A stretch of 64,000 nucleotides of DNA from Bacteroidales bacterium (GCA_023138875.1 JAGLOO010000043.1:1-64000); one strand, 5' to 3'. Counted from the stretch's first letter, positions 1-7,944 are shown. The notes: a model not told the origin generated them from the sequence alone. Numbers and translations: made by a program.

Positions 1-1356
1 TTCCACAAATTGGGATTGCACCCCATAAAGATTGAAGAAAGCGCTTCATTATCTGATTATGATATCGCAGTCTTTTCTCCCAATCTGGATTATACAGATT
101 ATTATCACGACAACGATGGTTATGAAGGTAAATCACTCTATAACAAGTCGTCCTCTGCAAGAATATTGGAAGATACCAAACATTGGAATAAGGAGATTTC
201 TAATTTCCTTAAAAGTGGTAAAACACTATTTGTAAACCTTAAGCATAAGGAAGACTTTTATGTGTATTCTGGTCAAAAGACTTTTAGTGGAACAGGGAAA
301 AGTAGGCAACCTACATATCATGTTCAATCACATTCTAATTATGATTTTTTACCCTATGATGGTAATGTACATAATGCAAAAGGAAGAATATTAAATGTTG
401 CTAATAACCTGATTTCAAGCTTTTATAATGACTTTAAAGACTATATCAATTACGAAGCGTATGTTGATAGTCAAGAAGTGACAATTCTTTTCACAACAAG
501 GAATAAGGATAGAGTTTTAGGTTGCTATAAAAAAGTATCGACTGGGTATCTAATCTTTATACCATATCTAGATTTTAATGTCAAATCTTTAATTGATGAA
601 GATAAAGAGACTGGTGAAGAGAATTGGAATAGTAAGGCTATCCAGATCGGTAAAAGGTTTGCAAAGAGTCTGGTTGATTTTGATACAGCAATTAGAAAGG
701 ATATAGACAAAACTCCAAAACCCAAGTGGGCCGACAGTGGCGTTTTTAACTTAAAAGATGCAGAAAAAACAAAAAAGGAAATTGAAGCAAATACATCCAA
801 AATTCGATCGCTTGAAACTAAGAACAGGGAGCTAAACGAAGTATTGGTCGAACAGGAAAGCTTAAAAGATTTGCTATTCGAATCTGGTAAACCGCTTGAA
901 CAAGCTGTGATTAAGGCTTTAAAGATTCTTGGTTATCAAGCTGAGAGTTATGATGATGGTACACTTGAGCTTGATCAAGTAATCCTAAGCCCAGAGAAGA
1001 TTAGATTTATTGGTGAATGTGAAGGGAGAGATAATAAAGACATTGATATCGGAAAGTTTAGGCAATTGCTAGATTCACTAAACGAAGATTTTGAAAGAGA
1101 GGAAATAGATGAAAAAGCACTCGGCCTATTATTTGGGAATCCCATGAGATTAGTTGAACCACAAAAGAGGGGAATTGGGTTTACTACAAAATGTATTAAG
1201 GGAGCTCAGCGTGAGAAAATTGGATTGGTTAAGACATTCGATTTATATAAAGTTTGCAAAAAAATACTTGAAGAAGAAGACGATGTTTATAAAGCTAGCT
1301 GTAGAAACTCAATATTCGAACAATTAGGCAATGTAATAGAATTTCCGGATAGCTGA
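1..1356 (+). CDS. Partial protein: coiled coil plus restriction-endonuclease-like C-terminal domain
   Basis: The frame is open from the first base, and the first possible start (TTG at 10) is not convincing, so the gene is probably cut by the window edge. About 450 residues are visible. Residues 1-240 resemble nothing I recognise. Residues 255-290 are rich in Lys/Glu and look like a short coiled coil. The C-terminal part has a pattern seen in PD-(D/E)XK-type nuclease domains: a helix (FESGKPLEQAVIKALKILGY), an acidic strand (LELDQV), then FIGECEGRDNK and a following helix. I infer a restriction-endonuclease-like fold that may act in defence or DNA repair, but the catalytic Lys is uncertain. 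Base composition is AT-rich like the rest of 1-5400 and unlike the housekeeping genes further right. Next to it are non-coding DNA and an IS630 element. Alternative: a regulatory protein with an inactive nuclease fold. Confidence 0.5.
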   Translation, partial: FHKLGLHPIKIEESASLSDYDIAVFSPNLDYTDYYHDNDGYEGKSLYNKSSSARILEDTKHWNKEISNFLKSGKTLFVNLKHKEDFYVYSGQKTFSGTGKSRQPTYHVQSHSNYDFLPYDGNVHNAKGRILNVANNLISSFYNDFKDYINYEAYVDSQEVTILFTTRNKDRVLGCYKKVSTGYLIFIPYLDFNVKSLIDEDKETGEENWNSKAIQIGKRFAKSLVDFDTAIRKDIDKTPKPKWADSGVFNLKDAEKTKKEIEANTSKIRSLETKNRELNEVLVEQESLKDLLFESGKPLEQAVIKALKILGYQAESYDDGTLELDQVILSPEKIRFIGECEGRDNKDIDIGKFRQLLDSLNEDFEREEIDEKALGLLFGNPMRLVEPQKRGIGFTTKCIKGAQREKIGLVKTFDLYKVCKKILEEEDDVYKASCRNSIFEQLGNVIEFPDS

Positions 1357-1584
1357 AATAATAGAATATAACAATAAGTCATGCGTAACGTAAATCCTCT
1401 CAGATTGGTTCATGGCTCGTGAGAATGAAAACCTTCATAGGGGCGTAAAATAAATCAATAAAATTCACTTCTTCTATAAATACTATTTCTGCATAAGGGA
1501 GAATTAGAAATTGTGACCCCCTCACCGACCGAACACACGACGCAGGAGGGGGGAGGCAGTGACGGGGCGAATCAATTTTAATTT

Positions 1585-1621
1585 GAGGGTGAAATATTTG
1601 TTTACCACAAATATGAGGGTG
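1585..1621. repeat. Inverted repeat flanked by direct repeats
   Basis: ATATTTG (1594-1600) and CAAATAT (1608-1614) form a perfect 7-bp stem around the 7-nt loop TTTACCA. The stem is bracketed by two copies of GAGGGTG (1585-1591 and 1615-1621). The arrangement is compact and close to symmetric, as in protein-binding or recombination sites, but no protein in the window is tied to it. Confidence 0.4.
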
Positions 1622-1681
1622 TATTGCATGCGCAGCATAAACACTTTAATTTATTTTCTGTTCCCTGTTCGTTGTTAAATG

Positions 1682-1724
1682 AAAAAAACGCTTGTCCGTG
1701 TAGGTAACACACCGAACAAGCGTT
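1682..1724 (-). terminator. Rho-independent terminator, minus strand
   Basis: Read on the minus strand, AACGCTTGT (1724-1716) pairs with ACAAGCGTT (1695-1687). The inner part extends the stem imperfectly (TTCGGTGT with ACACGG), and the stem is followed directly by a run of T (complement of the A run 1682-1688). It lies about 205 bp past the end of the IS630 transposase and could end read-through transcription from it or mark an older gene boundary. Confidence 0.6.
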
Positions 1725-1921
1725 AAACTTTGACACTTCAAATGTTTAACACTTAAGTATTTAATTCATTTTGCGGTAAAAAATAATTGATTTGTAAAGT
1801 ATTCATTATTAGTTACTTAAAATTAAAAGTCAAACGGCTTGTTTTACCCATTATAATATATTTTGCTTATAATTGGTTTATCCGACCAATTTCTCTTGAT
1901 AATATAAGCCGTTTAGGTTTA

Positions 1922-1953
1922 CTAGTGTCTAATTGCGTAAATTATCTATATTA
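1922..1953. repeat. IS630 left terminal inverted repeat
   Basis: It begins CTAGTGTCTAATTGCG and pairs with the reverse complement of 3015-3046 with five mismatches. It is preceded by the target dinucleotide TA at 1920-1921 and contains the last codon and stop of the transposase gene. Confidence 0.85.
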
Positions 1954-2990
1954 TTCTTAATTTGTGACCCTTTTACTTCTCTTTTCCTCCATTTAAAAGG
2001 CTTGCACTCTTTGTTGTAATTATTCACATAGGCTTCAATTTGTTCTCTCAGTTCTTCGGTGCTTCTAAAACTTGCACCTACTAATGACTTTCTGGAGAAA
2101 ATTCCAAACCATATCTCTACCTGGTTTAACCAACTTGCTGATGTTGGTGTAAAATGAAAATGTACATTTGGATGGTTTGATAACCACACTTCATTTTTTT
2201 TATGGGTCGAATAATTATCAAGTATTACATGTATTTCCTGATCCTCTTGATATTCCCCAACTACTTCGTCCATGTATTCGATAAAATCTTCCCGGGTCTT
2301 ATATTTTGTAGATTTGGTTGTTATTTTCCCTGTTGCCACCTCCAGTGCAGCAAATAAATTTAGGGTACCATTTCTTTTATATGTACTTTGATAAGCACGT
2401 TGTGTTTTGCCATCGCTTGTTTGGATATATCCGGTTTTTCTCTCTAAGGCTTGTATGCTAGGCTTTTCGTCCACACATATTACAATGGCATTGAGTGGAG
2501 GATGTAAATATAGCCCAATAATGTCTGCTGCTTTAGGGACAAATTCCTTGTCTGTACTAATACACCATGATCGTTGCCTGACCAGACTGATTTCATCTTT
2601 TTTTAAAATTCTCCAGACTGCATCGGGTGAGCAATTTAATTCTTTTGATAACAAAGGGGCGTCCCAACGACCATAACCTTTTGGTGGAGGTAAGCTTAAT
2701 TTTGATAAAACTTTTTCACGCAGGCCAATATATTCTATCGGCTTTCCAGAACGTGGCTTGTCCAGCAAGCCTTTAATACCCTCTGCCATGTAACGGTTCC
2801 GCCATTCGATCACCTTATTCGGGTAGGTATGCATAGTTTTTGCTATTTCTTTTACAGATTTCCCTTCATAACAAAGCAATATTATCTGAGCCCTCTCTAT
2901 TGCTTGTTTAGGTTCTGTTCGGCTTTTTGACCTTTTAGTCAATATTTTGAGGTCTTGGGGCGTGACCTCTATCTTTGGTGCTGTTCTCAT
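1929..2990 (-). CDS. IS630-family transposase
   Basis: This 353-residue protein catalyses cut-and-paste movement of the surrounding element into TA dinucleotides. The N-terminal third (about 10-145) carries winged-helix/helix-turn-helix DNA-binding repeats (GKSVKEIAKTMHTYPNKV and a second HTH ending in AVWRILKK). The catalytic DDE core is clear: CVDEKPSIQALER for the first Asp, VILDNYSTHK for the second, and SWLNQVEIWFGIFSR with the final acidic residue. This is the typical IS630 signature. The family often uses a frameshift between two frames; here the gene is one continuous frame. The length is normal for the family. It is the only gene in the element. Confidence 0.93.
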   Translation of the reverse strand: MRTAPKIEVTPQDLKILTKRSKSRTEPKQAIERAQIILLCYEGKSVKEIAKTMHTYPNKVIEWRNRYMAEGIKGLLDKPRSGKPIEYIGLREKVLSKLSLPPPKGYGRWDAPLLSKELNCSPDAVWRILKKDEISLVRQRSWCISTDKEFVPKAADIIGLYLHPPLNAIVICVDEKPSIQALERKTGYIQTSDGKTQRAYQSTYKRNGTLNLFAALEVATGKITTKSTKYKTREDFIEYMDEVVGEYQEDQEIHVILDNYSTHKKNEVWLSNHPNVHFHFTPTSASWLNQVEIWFGIFSRKSLVGASFRSTEELREQIEAYVNNYNKECKPFKWRKREVKGSQIKNNIDNLRN

Positions 2991-3014
2991 ACACCAAAGA
3001 TAATAAATTATCTT

Positions 3015-3046
3015 TAATATAGGTTATTAATGCAATTAAACACTAG
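3015..3046. repeat. IS630 right terminal inverted repeat
   Basis: The reverse complement begins CTAGTGTTTAATTGCA and matches the left end at 27 of 32 positions. It is followed by TA at 3047-3048. It lies 24 bp upstream of the transposase start codon, so the transposase promoter must lie in or next to this repeat. Confidence 0.85.
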
Positions 3047-3048
3047 TA

Positions 3049-3826
3049 TATCATCTCCTGCGTTGGTTGTATGTACGTGTAATTGCATGAAATCAACTAA
3101 TATTTCATTAGGTTATAACACCGTTTACAAACGTTACTGGAGAAAATGGTGCCACTGACCACCCTTAGGCAGAATATGGCATCTAATGTAAGATTCAGAA
3201 TACCAAGGTCTTTAGTAGGTCAATTAGAATTGGCGTAACGTGGTCAATGCCAACGTCTTTTCCACAATGGACTCTCATAGTATCATTTGTTCCTTCGGAT
3301 TCCACAGATCAGAATACTGCACCGTTGGGGGGCAAATTCTCTCGTGATGAGCAGCTATATGAAGATTTAGATGGACTAATTTAAGGTCGAATATTTCAAA
3401 CAGATATGAGCTACATTTTAAGCTATACAAGTGTCGCATACACAAAGAAACATTCTGGAACCAGGTTCGGTGGTTCCTCTCGCTTTCGTGTCGTTGAAGA
3501 TGAACTGGTCGAAATATCAAAGACGCAAAAACCGCATGAAAATAAACAGCGGAGAAACCAGGTTGAAGATTTGTCAAAGGAATCACCAAGCAAAGAAAGT
3601 TCAGAGGTAAAAGCTGTAGATAGTGAGGAACCTGAATTTTCAAATTGAAAAGTACAGATAGAATGGAAATGAAATATTTAAAATTTAATGAAGAGTAGAA
3701 AAAAAAAGAAAGGTAATACAGGAGAAGTTAATAATATCGTGATAATTACAGAGATCGGTAAACGAAAAATCGATTATATTTATACAATATATATCTCAGT
3801 ACTGTATCTCACCTCATCTGCAAAAC
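3049..3826. other. Poorly coding accessory segment between the IS and the AlbA_2 gene
   Basis: This 780-bp stretch has no recognisable gene. Two short plus-strand frames lie in sequence: 3247-3384 (45 codons from ATG, ending EDLDGLI) and 3406-3648 (see separate entry). The first frame remains open upstream to about 3190, which would be expected of the tail of a degraded larger gene. A 7-bp stem GGAACCA/TGGTTCC lies at 3457-3477. The last 180 bp (3649-3826) is very AT-rich and is the likely promoter region of the next gene, although no clear TTG/TAnnTTTG pair was found. Confidence 0.4.
3406..3648 (+). CDS. Possible small hydrophilic protein, unknown
   Basis: An ATG-started frame of 80 codons. 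The first half is mixed (with a Gly/Ser/Arg-rich patch around GTRFGGSSRFRVVEDELVE) and the second half is very charged and Ser/Glu-rich (KESPSKESSEVKAVDSEEPE). No family is recognised and no clear ribosome-binding site precedes it. A longer antisense frame overlaps it but looks less protein-like. It may be a remnant left by mobile-element activity, or chance. Confidence 0.22.
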   Translation: MSYILSYTSVAYTKKHSGTRFGGSSRFRVVEDELVEISKTQKPHENKQRRNQVEDLSKESPSKESSEVKAVDSEEPEFSN

Positions 3827-5218
3827 ATGAATACTCGAAATCCTTATCAAGATGAAGAATCAAAATTACTTTCATTGGAGGAAGATCATTTCAATGATAT
3901 GAAAAGTAAGAGAATCGCACCTAATAAATTGCAAGAAACCTTTGTTGCTTTTGCAAATGCCGACGGTGGTGATTTATGGATAGGAATAGAAGACATTAGT
4001 AACTCAGGAGAAAGAATAGACGGATTCGATACTAAAGAAGATGCAAATGATATATTGCACATCTTACTTGAAGAAACAAATCCCTCAGTTGAAAATATTG
4101 ATATCGAGTTTATAGATTTCAAATTAAAAGGGCAAGTACTAAATATCTCTATTCCTAAAAGTCCCAAAGTACACTATACTGCTAGAGGAGATTGCTTTTT
4201 AAGAATTAACGCAAGAAAAACAAAAATTAGAGGTGAAAGAGTAGCTCAGCTGGGATATGCCAAAGGTGCATTTGTATATGAAAAACAACCCGTCGATACT
4301 GTTGATGTAGATGATTATACAGAGAGTGGGCACTTAATAAGTTACATGAATCGTGTTGGAAGCCAATTATCCACTACATCGTTCTTGAGAAAGCAAAGAC
4401 TTTTGACCAAAATAGATGGTGAAAGGATACCAAATGTTGCTTGTGTATTGATGTATGATGAAGAACCACAGGCAACTATAGATACCAGGTGTGCTATAAA
4501 AGTATATAGATTGTTGACTTCAGAAGAAGAATACAGAAGAGAACAGCTCATGGAAGCACCAAAAACAATAAATGGACCCATTGAGCAACAAATATTAGAA
4601 TCGATATCGTCTGTAAAAGAATTGCTTAAAGACGCTTCTATTACGGTCGGGAATAAACTTGAGAAGTTGAATTACCCAGAAAAAACTATTCATGAAATCC
4701 TAGTAAATGCAGTAATACATAGGGATTACAGTTTAAACGACGATATACACATAAGAATCTATGACAATAGAATTGAGGTTATCAGTCCTGGAAAGCTTCC
4801 TGGTTACATGACAATTGAAAACATTTACGAGGAACGTTTTTCAAGAAATCCAAATATTGTAAGACTTCTTCATAACCTTCCAAATCCAGTAAATCATGAT
4901 ATTGGAGAAGGGCTTGATACTGCTAGAAATGAAATGAAGAAGGCTGGTCTTATAGATCCAATAATTGAGGAAAAGGATAATTCAGTAAAAATTACCATTC
5001 AGCACAAGAGAATTTCATCTTTGGAGGATATTATAGTAACCCGATTGGAGTTATACCCAGAAACCCCAATAACAAATAGAATTGTAAGAGAATTAAGTGG
5101 TGAAGATGATGTTAATAAGGTTAAAAAAGCATTCCAAAAGTTAAGACAAATCGGAAAGATTGAACCTGTTGATCCCAACGCAAATCCGTTCAAATTCTCT
5201 TATAAACTTAAAGAATAA
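3827..5218 (+). CDS. AlbA_2 (Schlafen-like) and HATPase-type putative transcriptional regulator
   Basis: The 463-residue protein has the architecture of the COG2865 family. An N-terminal AlbA_2 domain occupies about residues 18-135 (ETFVAFANADGGDLWIGIED is the typical core; a later part is GDCFLRINARKTKIRGE). A central linker follows, then a GHKL-like ATP-binding domain with HEILVNAVIHRDYSLNDD at about 288-305 and the Gly-containing ISPGKLPG and DIGEGLDTARNEMKKAGL segments. The C-terminal 80 residues look like a winged helix (TNRIVRELSGEDDVNKVKKAF). Family members are called ATP-binding or RNA-binding-like regulators and several occur in defence islands; the substrate is not known. It stands alone, with AT-rich flanks, in the accessory stretch between the IS630 and the tRNA. 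The start at 3827 matches the beginning of conserved sequence. Confidence 0.8.
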   Translation: MNTRNPYQDEESKLLSLEEDHFNDMKSKRIAPNKLQETFVAFANADGGDLWIGIEDISNSGERIDGFDTKEDANDILHILLEETNPSVENIDIEFIDFKLKGQVLNISIPKSPKVHYTARGDCFLRINARKTKIRGERVAQLGYAKGAFVYEKQPVDTVDVDDYTESGHLISYMNRVGSQLSTTSFLRKQRLLTKIDGERIPNVACVLMYDEEPQATIDTRCAIKVYRLLTSEEEYRREQLMEAPKTINGPIEQQILESISSVKELLKDASITVGNKLEKLNYPEKTIHEILVNAVIHRDYSLNDDIHIRIYDNRIEVISPGKLPGYMTIENIYEERFSRNPNIVRLLHNLPNPVNHDIGEGLDTARNEMKKAGLIDPIIEEKDNSVKITIQHKRISSLEDIIVTRLELYPETPITNRIVRELSGEDDVNKVKKAFQKLRQIGKIEPVDPNANPFKFSYKLKE

Positions 5219-5468
5219 TATCCTCCGTCTGCGGAGAATCTCATTTTGAAGTTTATTGATTTACAGAAGTAAATTGCTGTGTTACAATTATCTCACATCA
5301 CTCCAAAAGGATTAATATATTTTTTCATTTAGTTCTAGAAGGATCGAATTAACTTCAATGTAAATATCAAGGCTGAAATTTGAGGCATAAACTATCCCCC
5401 ATACTGTCCCCTGAAAATACCAAGCCCCCCTAACGTGTTGTGCTAGAGGGGCTTATTGTTTGTAATTG
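5219..5468. other. Non-coding gap at the edge of the accessory region
   Basis: No gene is seen. It contains the hairpin at 5422-5454 and a C-run-rich segment (ATCCCCCATACTGTCCCC) at about 5393-5411. This is the junction between AT-rich accessory DNA and the core chromosome at the tRNA. I looked for a second copy of the tRNA 3' end that would mark an attachment site and did not find one in the window. Confidence 0.4.
5422..5454 (-). terminator. Hairpin downstream of the tRNA, probable terminator
   Basis: AAGCCCC... (from 5422) pairs with ...GGGGCTT (to 5454), with TA/TAG closing further in, around an 11-nt loop. On the minus strand, which is the tRNA direction, the hairpin begins 15 nt past the tRNA end and is followed by GGTATTTT. 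It is the likely terminator of the tRNA transcript, though the T tract is weak. Confidence 0.5.
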
Positions 5469-5542
5469 TGGGCCCAGATGGGCTCGAACCATCGACCCCC
5501 TGATTATGAGTCAGGTGCTCTAACCAGCTGAGCTATGGGCCC
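5469..5542 (-). tRNA. tRNA with CAT anticodon (elongator Met or lysidine-type Ile)
   Basis: A 74-nt cloverleaf on the minus strand. The acceptor stem is GGGCCCA paired with TGGGCCC, the D arm includes AGCTCAGCTGGTTAGAGC, the anticodon loop is CTCATAA with anticodon CAT, and the T arm includes GGTTCGAGCC. The discriminator base is A and the 3' CCA is not encoded. The CTCATAA loop occurs in both elongator tRNA-Met and tRNA-Ile2 (modified by TilS), so sequence reading alone does not settle the identity. It lies at the border of the accessory region, a usual integration site for islands. Confidence 0.93.
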
Positions 5543-5617
5543 TGAAAAGATGCGGCTGGTTAATCCCCAGATTTTGGGAATGCAATATTACACAATTTAC
5601 ATATATCTGGCAATAGT

Positions 5618-6793
5618 TCACCTGATCTTCAAAGAATAAGCCAGCCCCCACTCGATCCAGTCAGCCCGGATCCCATCCTTTGCCTTAATGCAAATCTGGG
5701 TGTGAAAATGGTCAGTTATCCGGAATCTTCCACCAGCGCGAATGAACCAGTACCCCTTGTCATTTGAATGTTGGAAGAAATAGGTCCCCAGGTTAAAGAG
5801 GATGGTGAGCCGGTCGATGAGGAAATGATATCCCAGGTGAGACCCAACAGACATTTTCTGAATGGTGGTCACGTCTTCCGGATCCACTCCTTTAATGGCC
5901 ATTTTAAGGGAGCCGTTATACAACACATCCATTCCGATGGTCACCGCCATTCGTGGATTGAGAGTTACCGCGTAATCAACTGTAAAGGAAGAGGTGAAAT
6001 AGTATGTTCCTTCCAGCTCACCCAGGATATGGCGTTCCACAACCCCGGCGGCATACATCAGTTGAATCACTTCACTGTAAATGAATGTTGGCTTTTCACT
6101 TTCAATGAATTCCGGTCTTATATAAGATTTGCCATCCGGATCATTCAGGTCCGTGCTTTTTGGTTGATCACTGAAATTGTAACTGAGGCCTAAATTCCAT
6201 CCCCAATTGTTCACTCCCTTTTGTGGCTGGTGCATACTTCCGTTTGAGTAATGGGTTACCCCGTATCCCGCACTGATATCGATCCTGTTGGTCAGTGCAT
6301 AGTAGATATTCAGATTGAAATCAAAATAGAGGTTGAGGTATGATGCGATCACATCATTGATTGGGTTGGAAACAGGATCATGGATAACAGAAGTATAGCT
6401 CAATCCGAGGGCAATGTCTGTATTCAGGGTGAACCTGCCGAAACGGGCCCAGGGTGCACTGTAAAACACAAAAGCACTGAACGGGTTCCCCACAATGGTA
6501 TCTTCCCGGTCAGCCACCAGGTCGGCATAGTGAAATCCGAATCCATACCGGGGATAGTGGTGGTATTGCTGCCATGCTTTTCTTCCGGTTGTCTGGAAAC
6601 CAAACCTGGCTTCAATGGCTTTATACCCATCGGCAAATTGTTCCGTCAGGTATTCCGTTCTGGTCCAGTAAATTCCGGTGTGATAGAGTAGTTGCAGATA
6701 AGTGTGCCGATCAGAAACGGTGGAGGAGGTTTCCTGAGAAAAGCTTGTCAGCCAGGTGATAAGGAAAACAAGGGTCAGGACTGATTTTTTCAT
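5618..6793 (-). CDS. PagL-like acyloxyacyl hydrolase / lipid A deacylase, outer membrane
   Basis: I chose the start at 6793, where a signal peptide begins (MKKSVLTLVFLITWLTSFSQ), instead of an upstream in-frame start that would reach into the neighbouring gene. The 391-residue protein is mostly alternating aromatic/hydrophobic beta-barrel strands. The segment GYGVTHYSNGS (about 177-186) carries the His-X-Ser pair that is catalytic in PagL, the outer-membrane enzyme that removes an acyl chain from lipid A. I do not see the expected Glu about 12 residues after the Ser (that place is Asn-rich), so the catalytic triad may differ or activity may be lost. Bacteroidota members of this family are about twice the length of proteobacterial PagL, as here, and the second half (about 230-391) looks like a second barrel segment. 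The gene ends about 75 bp before the tRNA and follows mtnA by 7 bp. Confidence 0.75.
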   Translation of the reverse strand: MKKSVLTLVFLITWLTSFSQETSSTVSDRHTYLQLLYHTGIYWTRTEYLTEQFADGYKAIEARFGFQTTGRKAWQQYHHYPRYGFGFHYADLVADREDTIVGNPFSAFVFYSAPWARFGRFTLNTDIALGLSYTSVIHDPVSNPINDVIASYLNLYFDFNLNIYYALTNRIDISAGYGVTHYSNGSMHQPQKGVNNWGWNLGLSYNFSDQPKSTDLNDPDGKSYIRPEFIESEKPTFIYSEVIQLMYAAGVVERHILGELEGTYYFTSSFTVDYAVTLNPRMAVTIGMDVLYNGSLKMAIKGVDPEDVTTIQKMSVGSHLGYHFLIDRLTILFNLGTYFFQHSNDKGYWFIRAGGRFRITDHFHTQICIKAKDGIRADWIEWGLAYSLKIR

Positions 6794-6800
6794 TGTTGAC

Positions 6801-7895
6801 TTATTCTCCAAAAAGTGAACTAATCCCTTCTTCTGTTGCATTGCAGATGCCCCGTTCGGTGATCAATCCCGTCACCAGCCGTGCCGGAGTGATGTCAAAG
6901 CCCGGATTGGCAACGTTTGAGGATTCGGGTAAAATCCTGAGCTTCTCCGGTTGAAGGCTTTTTTCATTCCACCCTTCCACAAAAGCGACTTCTGCCCCGG
7001 CCCTGTTTTCAATTTCTGTTTCACTGCCCTCCTTCATATTGAAATCTATGCTTGTGGACGGAAGCGCCACATAGAAGGGAATTTTATTATCCCATGCTGC
7101 AAGGGCTTTCAGGTAGGTGCCGATCTTGTTGACCACATCACCGGTCCGGGTAGTGCGGTCACTTCCAACAAGGACAAGATCCACCTCCCCGTTCTGCATC
7201 AGGTGGCCGCCGGCACTATCCACAATGACCGTATGGGGCACTCCGTGCTGGCCCAATTCATAGGCCGTCAGCCGGGAACCCTGGTTCCGGGGACGGGTCT
7301 CATCCACCCACACATGTACGGGAATACCCTGATCATGGGCCAGATAGATGGGCGCTGTAGCTGTTCCGTAATCCACACAGGCCAGCCATCCTGCATTGCA
7401 ATGGGTAAGGATATTAACAGGTTTTCCTCTCTTTTTAAAAAGGTCCCGGATCAAGGCCAACCCCTGGTTTCCTATTTCCCTGCTCCGGTTCACCTCGTCT
7501 TCTACTACCCTGATCGCCATGTAAAATAACCGGTCGATCATTCCTTCACGCGACCCGGCACAATTTACCTGGCCAAGCATCGCATCCACTGCATATTTAA
7601 GGTTAACCGCTGTGGGCCTGGAGGAGCTCAACTTTTCGCCGGCTAACCGTACTTCTTCGCACCAGTGCTGAGGATCACTGTTCAATCCTGCCAGGTAAAT
7701 CCCGTATGCAGCGGTAACACCAATCAGTGGGGCACCCCTTACAATCATTTCAGCAATTGCATTATAAGCGTCCTTTCCACTTTTCAACTTAACCACTTTC
7801 AGCTCAAACGGTAACTTCCGCTGATCGATCACGCTGACAATCCCAGGATCTTCTTCCATCCATATGGACCTGTAATGGGTTTCGCCAATGCGCAT
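6801..7895 (-). CDS. mtnA: S-methyl-5-thioribose-1-phosphate isomerase
   Basis: It isomerises 5-methylthioribose-1-phosphate to 5-methylthioribulose-1-phosphate in the methionine salvage pathway (cytosol). The true start is the ATG at 7893-7895 (MRIGETHYRSIW), preceded by a strong AAGGAAGAG-type ribosome-binding site; a longer frame upstream is not needed. The protein is 364 residues, normal for MtnA, of the eIF-2B alpha/beta/delta fold. Visible signatures are VRGAPLIG (substrate-phosphate loop), THCNAGWLA with the catalytic Cys, the run DETRPRNQGSRLTAYEL, and GSDRTTRTGDVVNKIGTY with the catalytic Asp. The usual motif there is GADR; here it is GSDR, a small change. It is divergent from the HAD phosphatase and followed closely by the PagL-like gene. 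Confidence 0.93.
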   Translation of the reverse strand: MRIGETHYRSIWMEEDPGIVSVIDQRKLPFELKVVKLKSGKDAYNAIAEMIVRGAPLIGVTAAYGIYLAGLNSDPQHWCEEVRLAGEKLSSSRPTAVNLKYAVDAMLGQVNCAGSREGMIDRLFYMAIRVVEDEVNRSREIGNQGLALIRDLFKKRGKPVNILTHCNAGWLACVDYGTATAPIYLAHDQGIPVHVWVDETRPRNQGSRLTAYELGQHGVPHTVIVDSAGGHLMQNGEVDLVLVGSDRTTRTGDVVNKIGTYLKALAAWDNKIPFYVALPSTSIDFNMKEGSETEIENRAGAEVAFVEGWNEKSLQPEKLRILPESSNVANPGFDITPARLVTGLITERGICNATEEGISSLFGE

Positions 7896-7944
7896 CGCTC
7901 TTCCTTTTTCTTTTATCTTTGAGTCATACGAATATACGAAATGC

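Larger units (their letters stand above)
1357..1921. other. Non-coding AT-rich gap with a GC-rich block and small repeats
   Basis: No convincing gene lies between the nuclease-like protein and the insertion sequence. The segment is AT-rich except for a sharp GC-rich block at about 1514-1567, where a C-run (CCCCCTC) and a G-run (GAGGGGGG) can pair around a 20-odd nt loop. Right of it is a short repeat structure (1585-1621) and then a hairpin with a T-run on the minus strand (1682-1724). It could be the remnant of an older mobile element or hold a small RNA; nothing proves either. Confidence 0.5.
1922..3046 (-). mobile_element. Complete IS630-family insertion sequence, 1125 bp
   Basis: A single DDE transposase gene is bounded by 32-bp terminal inverted repeats that match at 27 of 32 positions by my alignment (outermost CTAGTGTYTAATTGC). 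The element is flanked on both sides by TA (1920-1921 and 3047-3048), which fits the TA target duplication known for the IS630/Tc1 superfamily. The transposase stop codon lies inside the left repeat. The reading frame is uninterrupted and both ends are intact, so the copy may still be active or is recently inserted. Confidence 0.88.

Noticed and set aside
3128-3135. CAAACGTT resembles half of the LacI-type operator
   Set aside because: It lacks the second half of the palindrome and no sugar gene is near; a chance match is enough.
3275-3643. 122-codon minus-strand frame in the accessory gap
   Set aside because: Cys/His-rich mixed sequence without a family; overlaps a more protein-like plus-strand frame, and the region may be non-coding altogether.
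5469-5542. Attachment-site copy of the tRNA 3' end
   Set aside because: I looked for GGTTCGAGCCC-type sequence elsewhere in 1-5400 on both strands and saw none; the other edge, if any, is outside the window.
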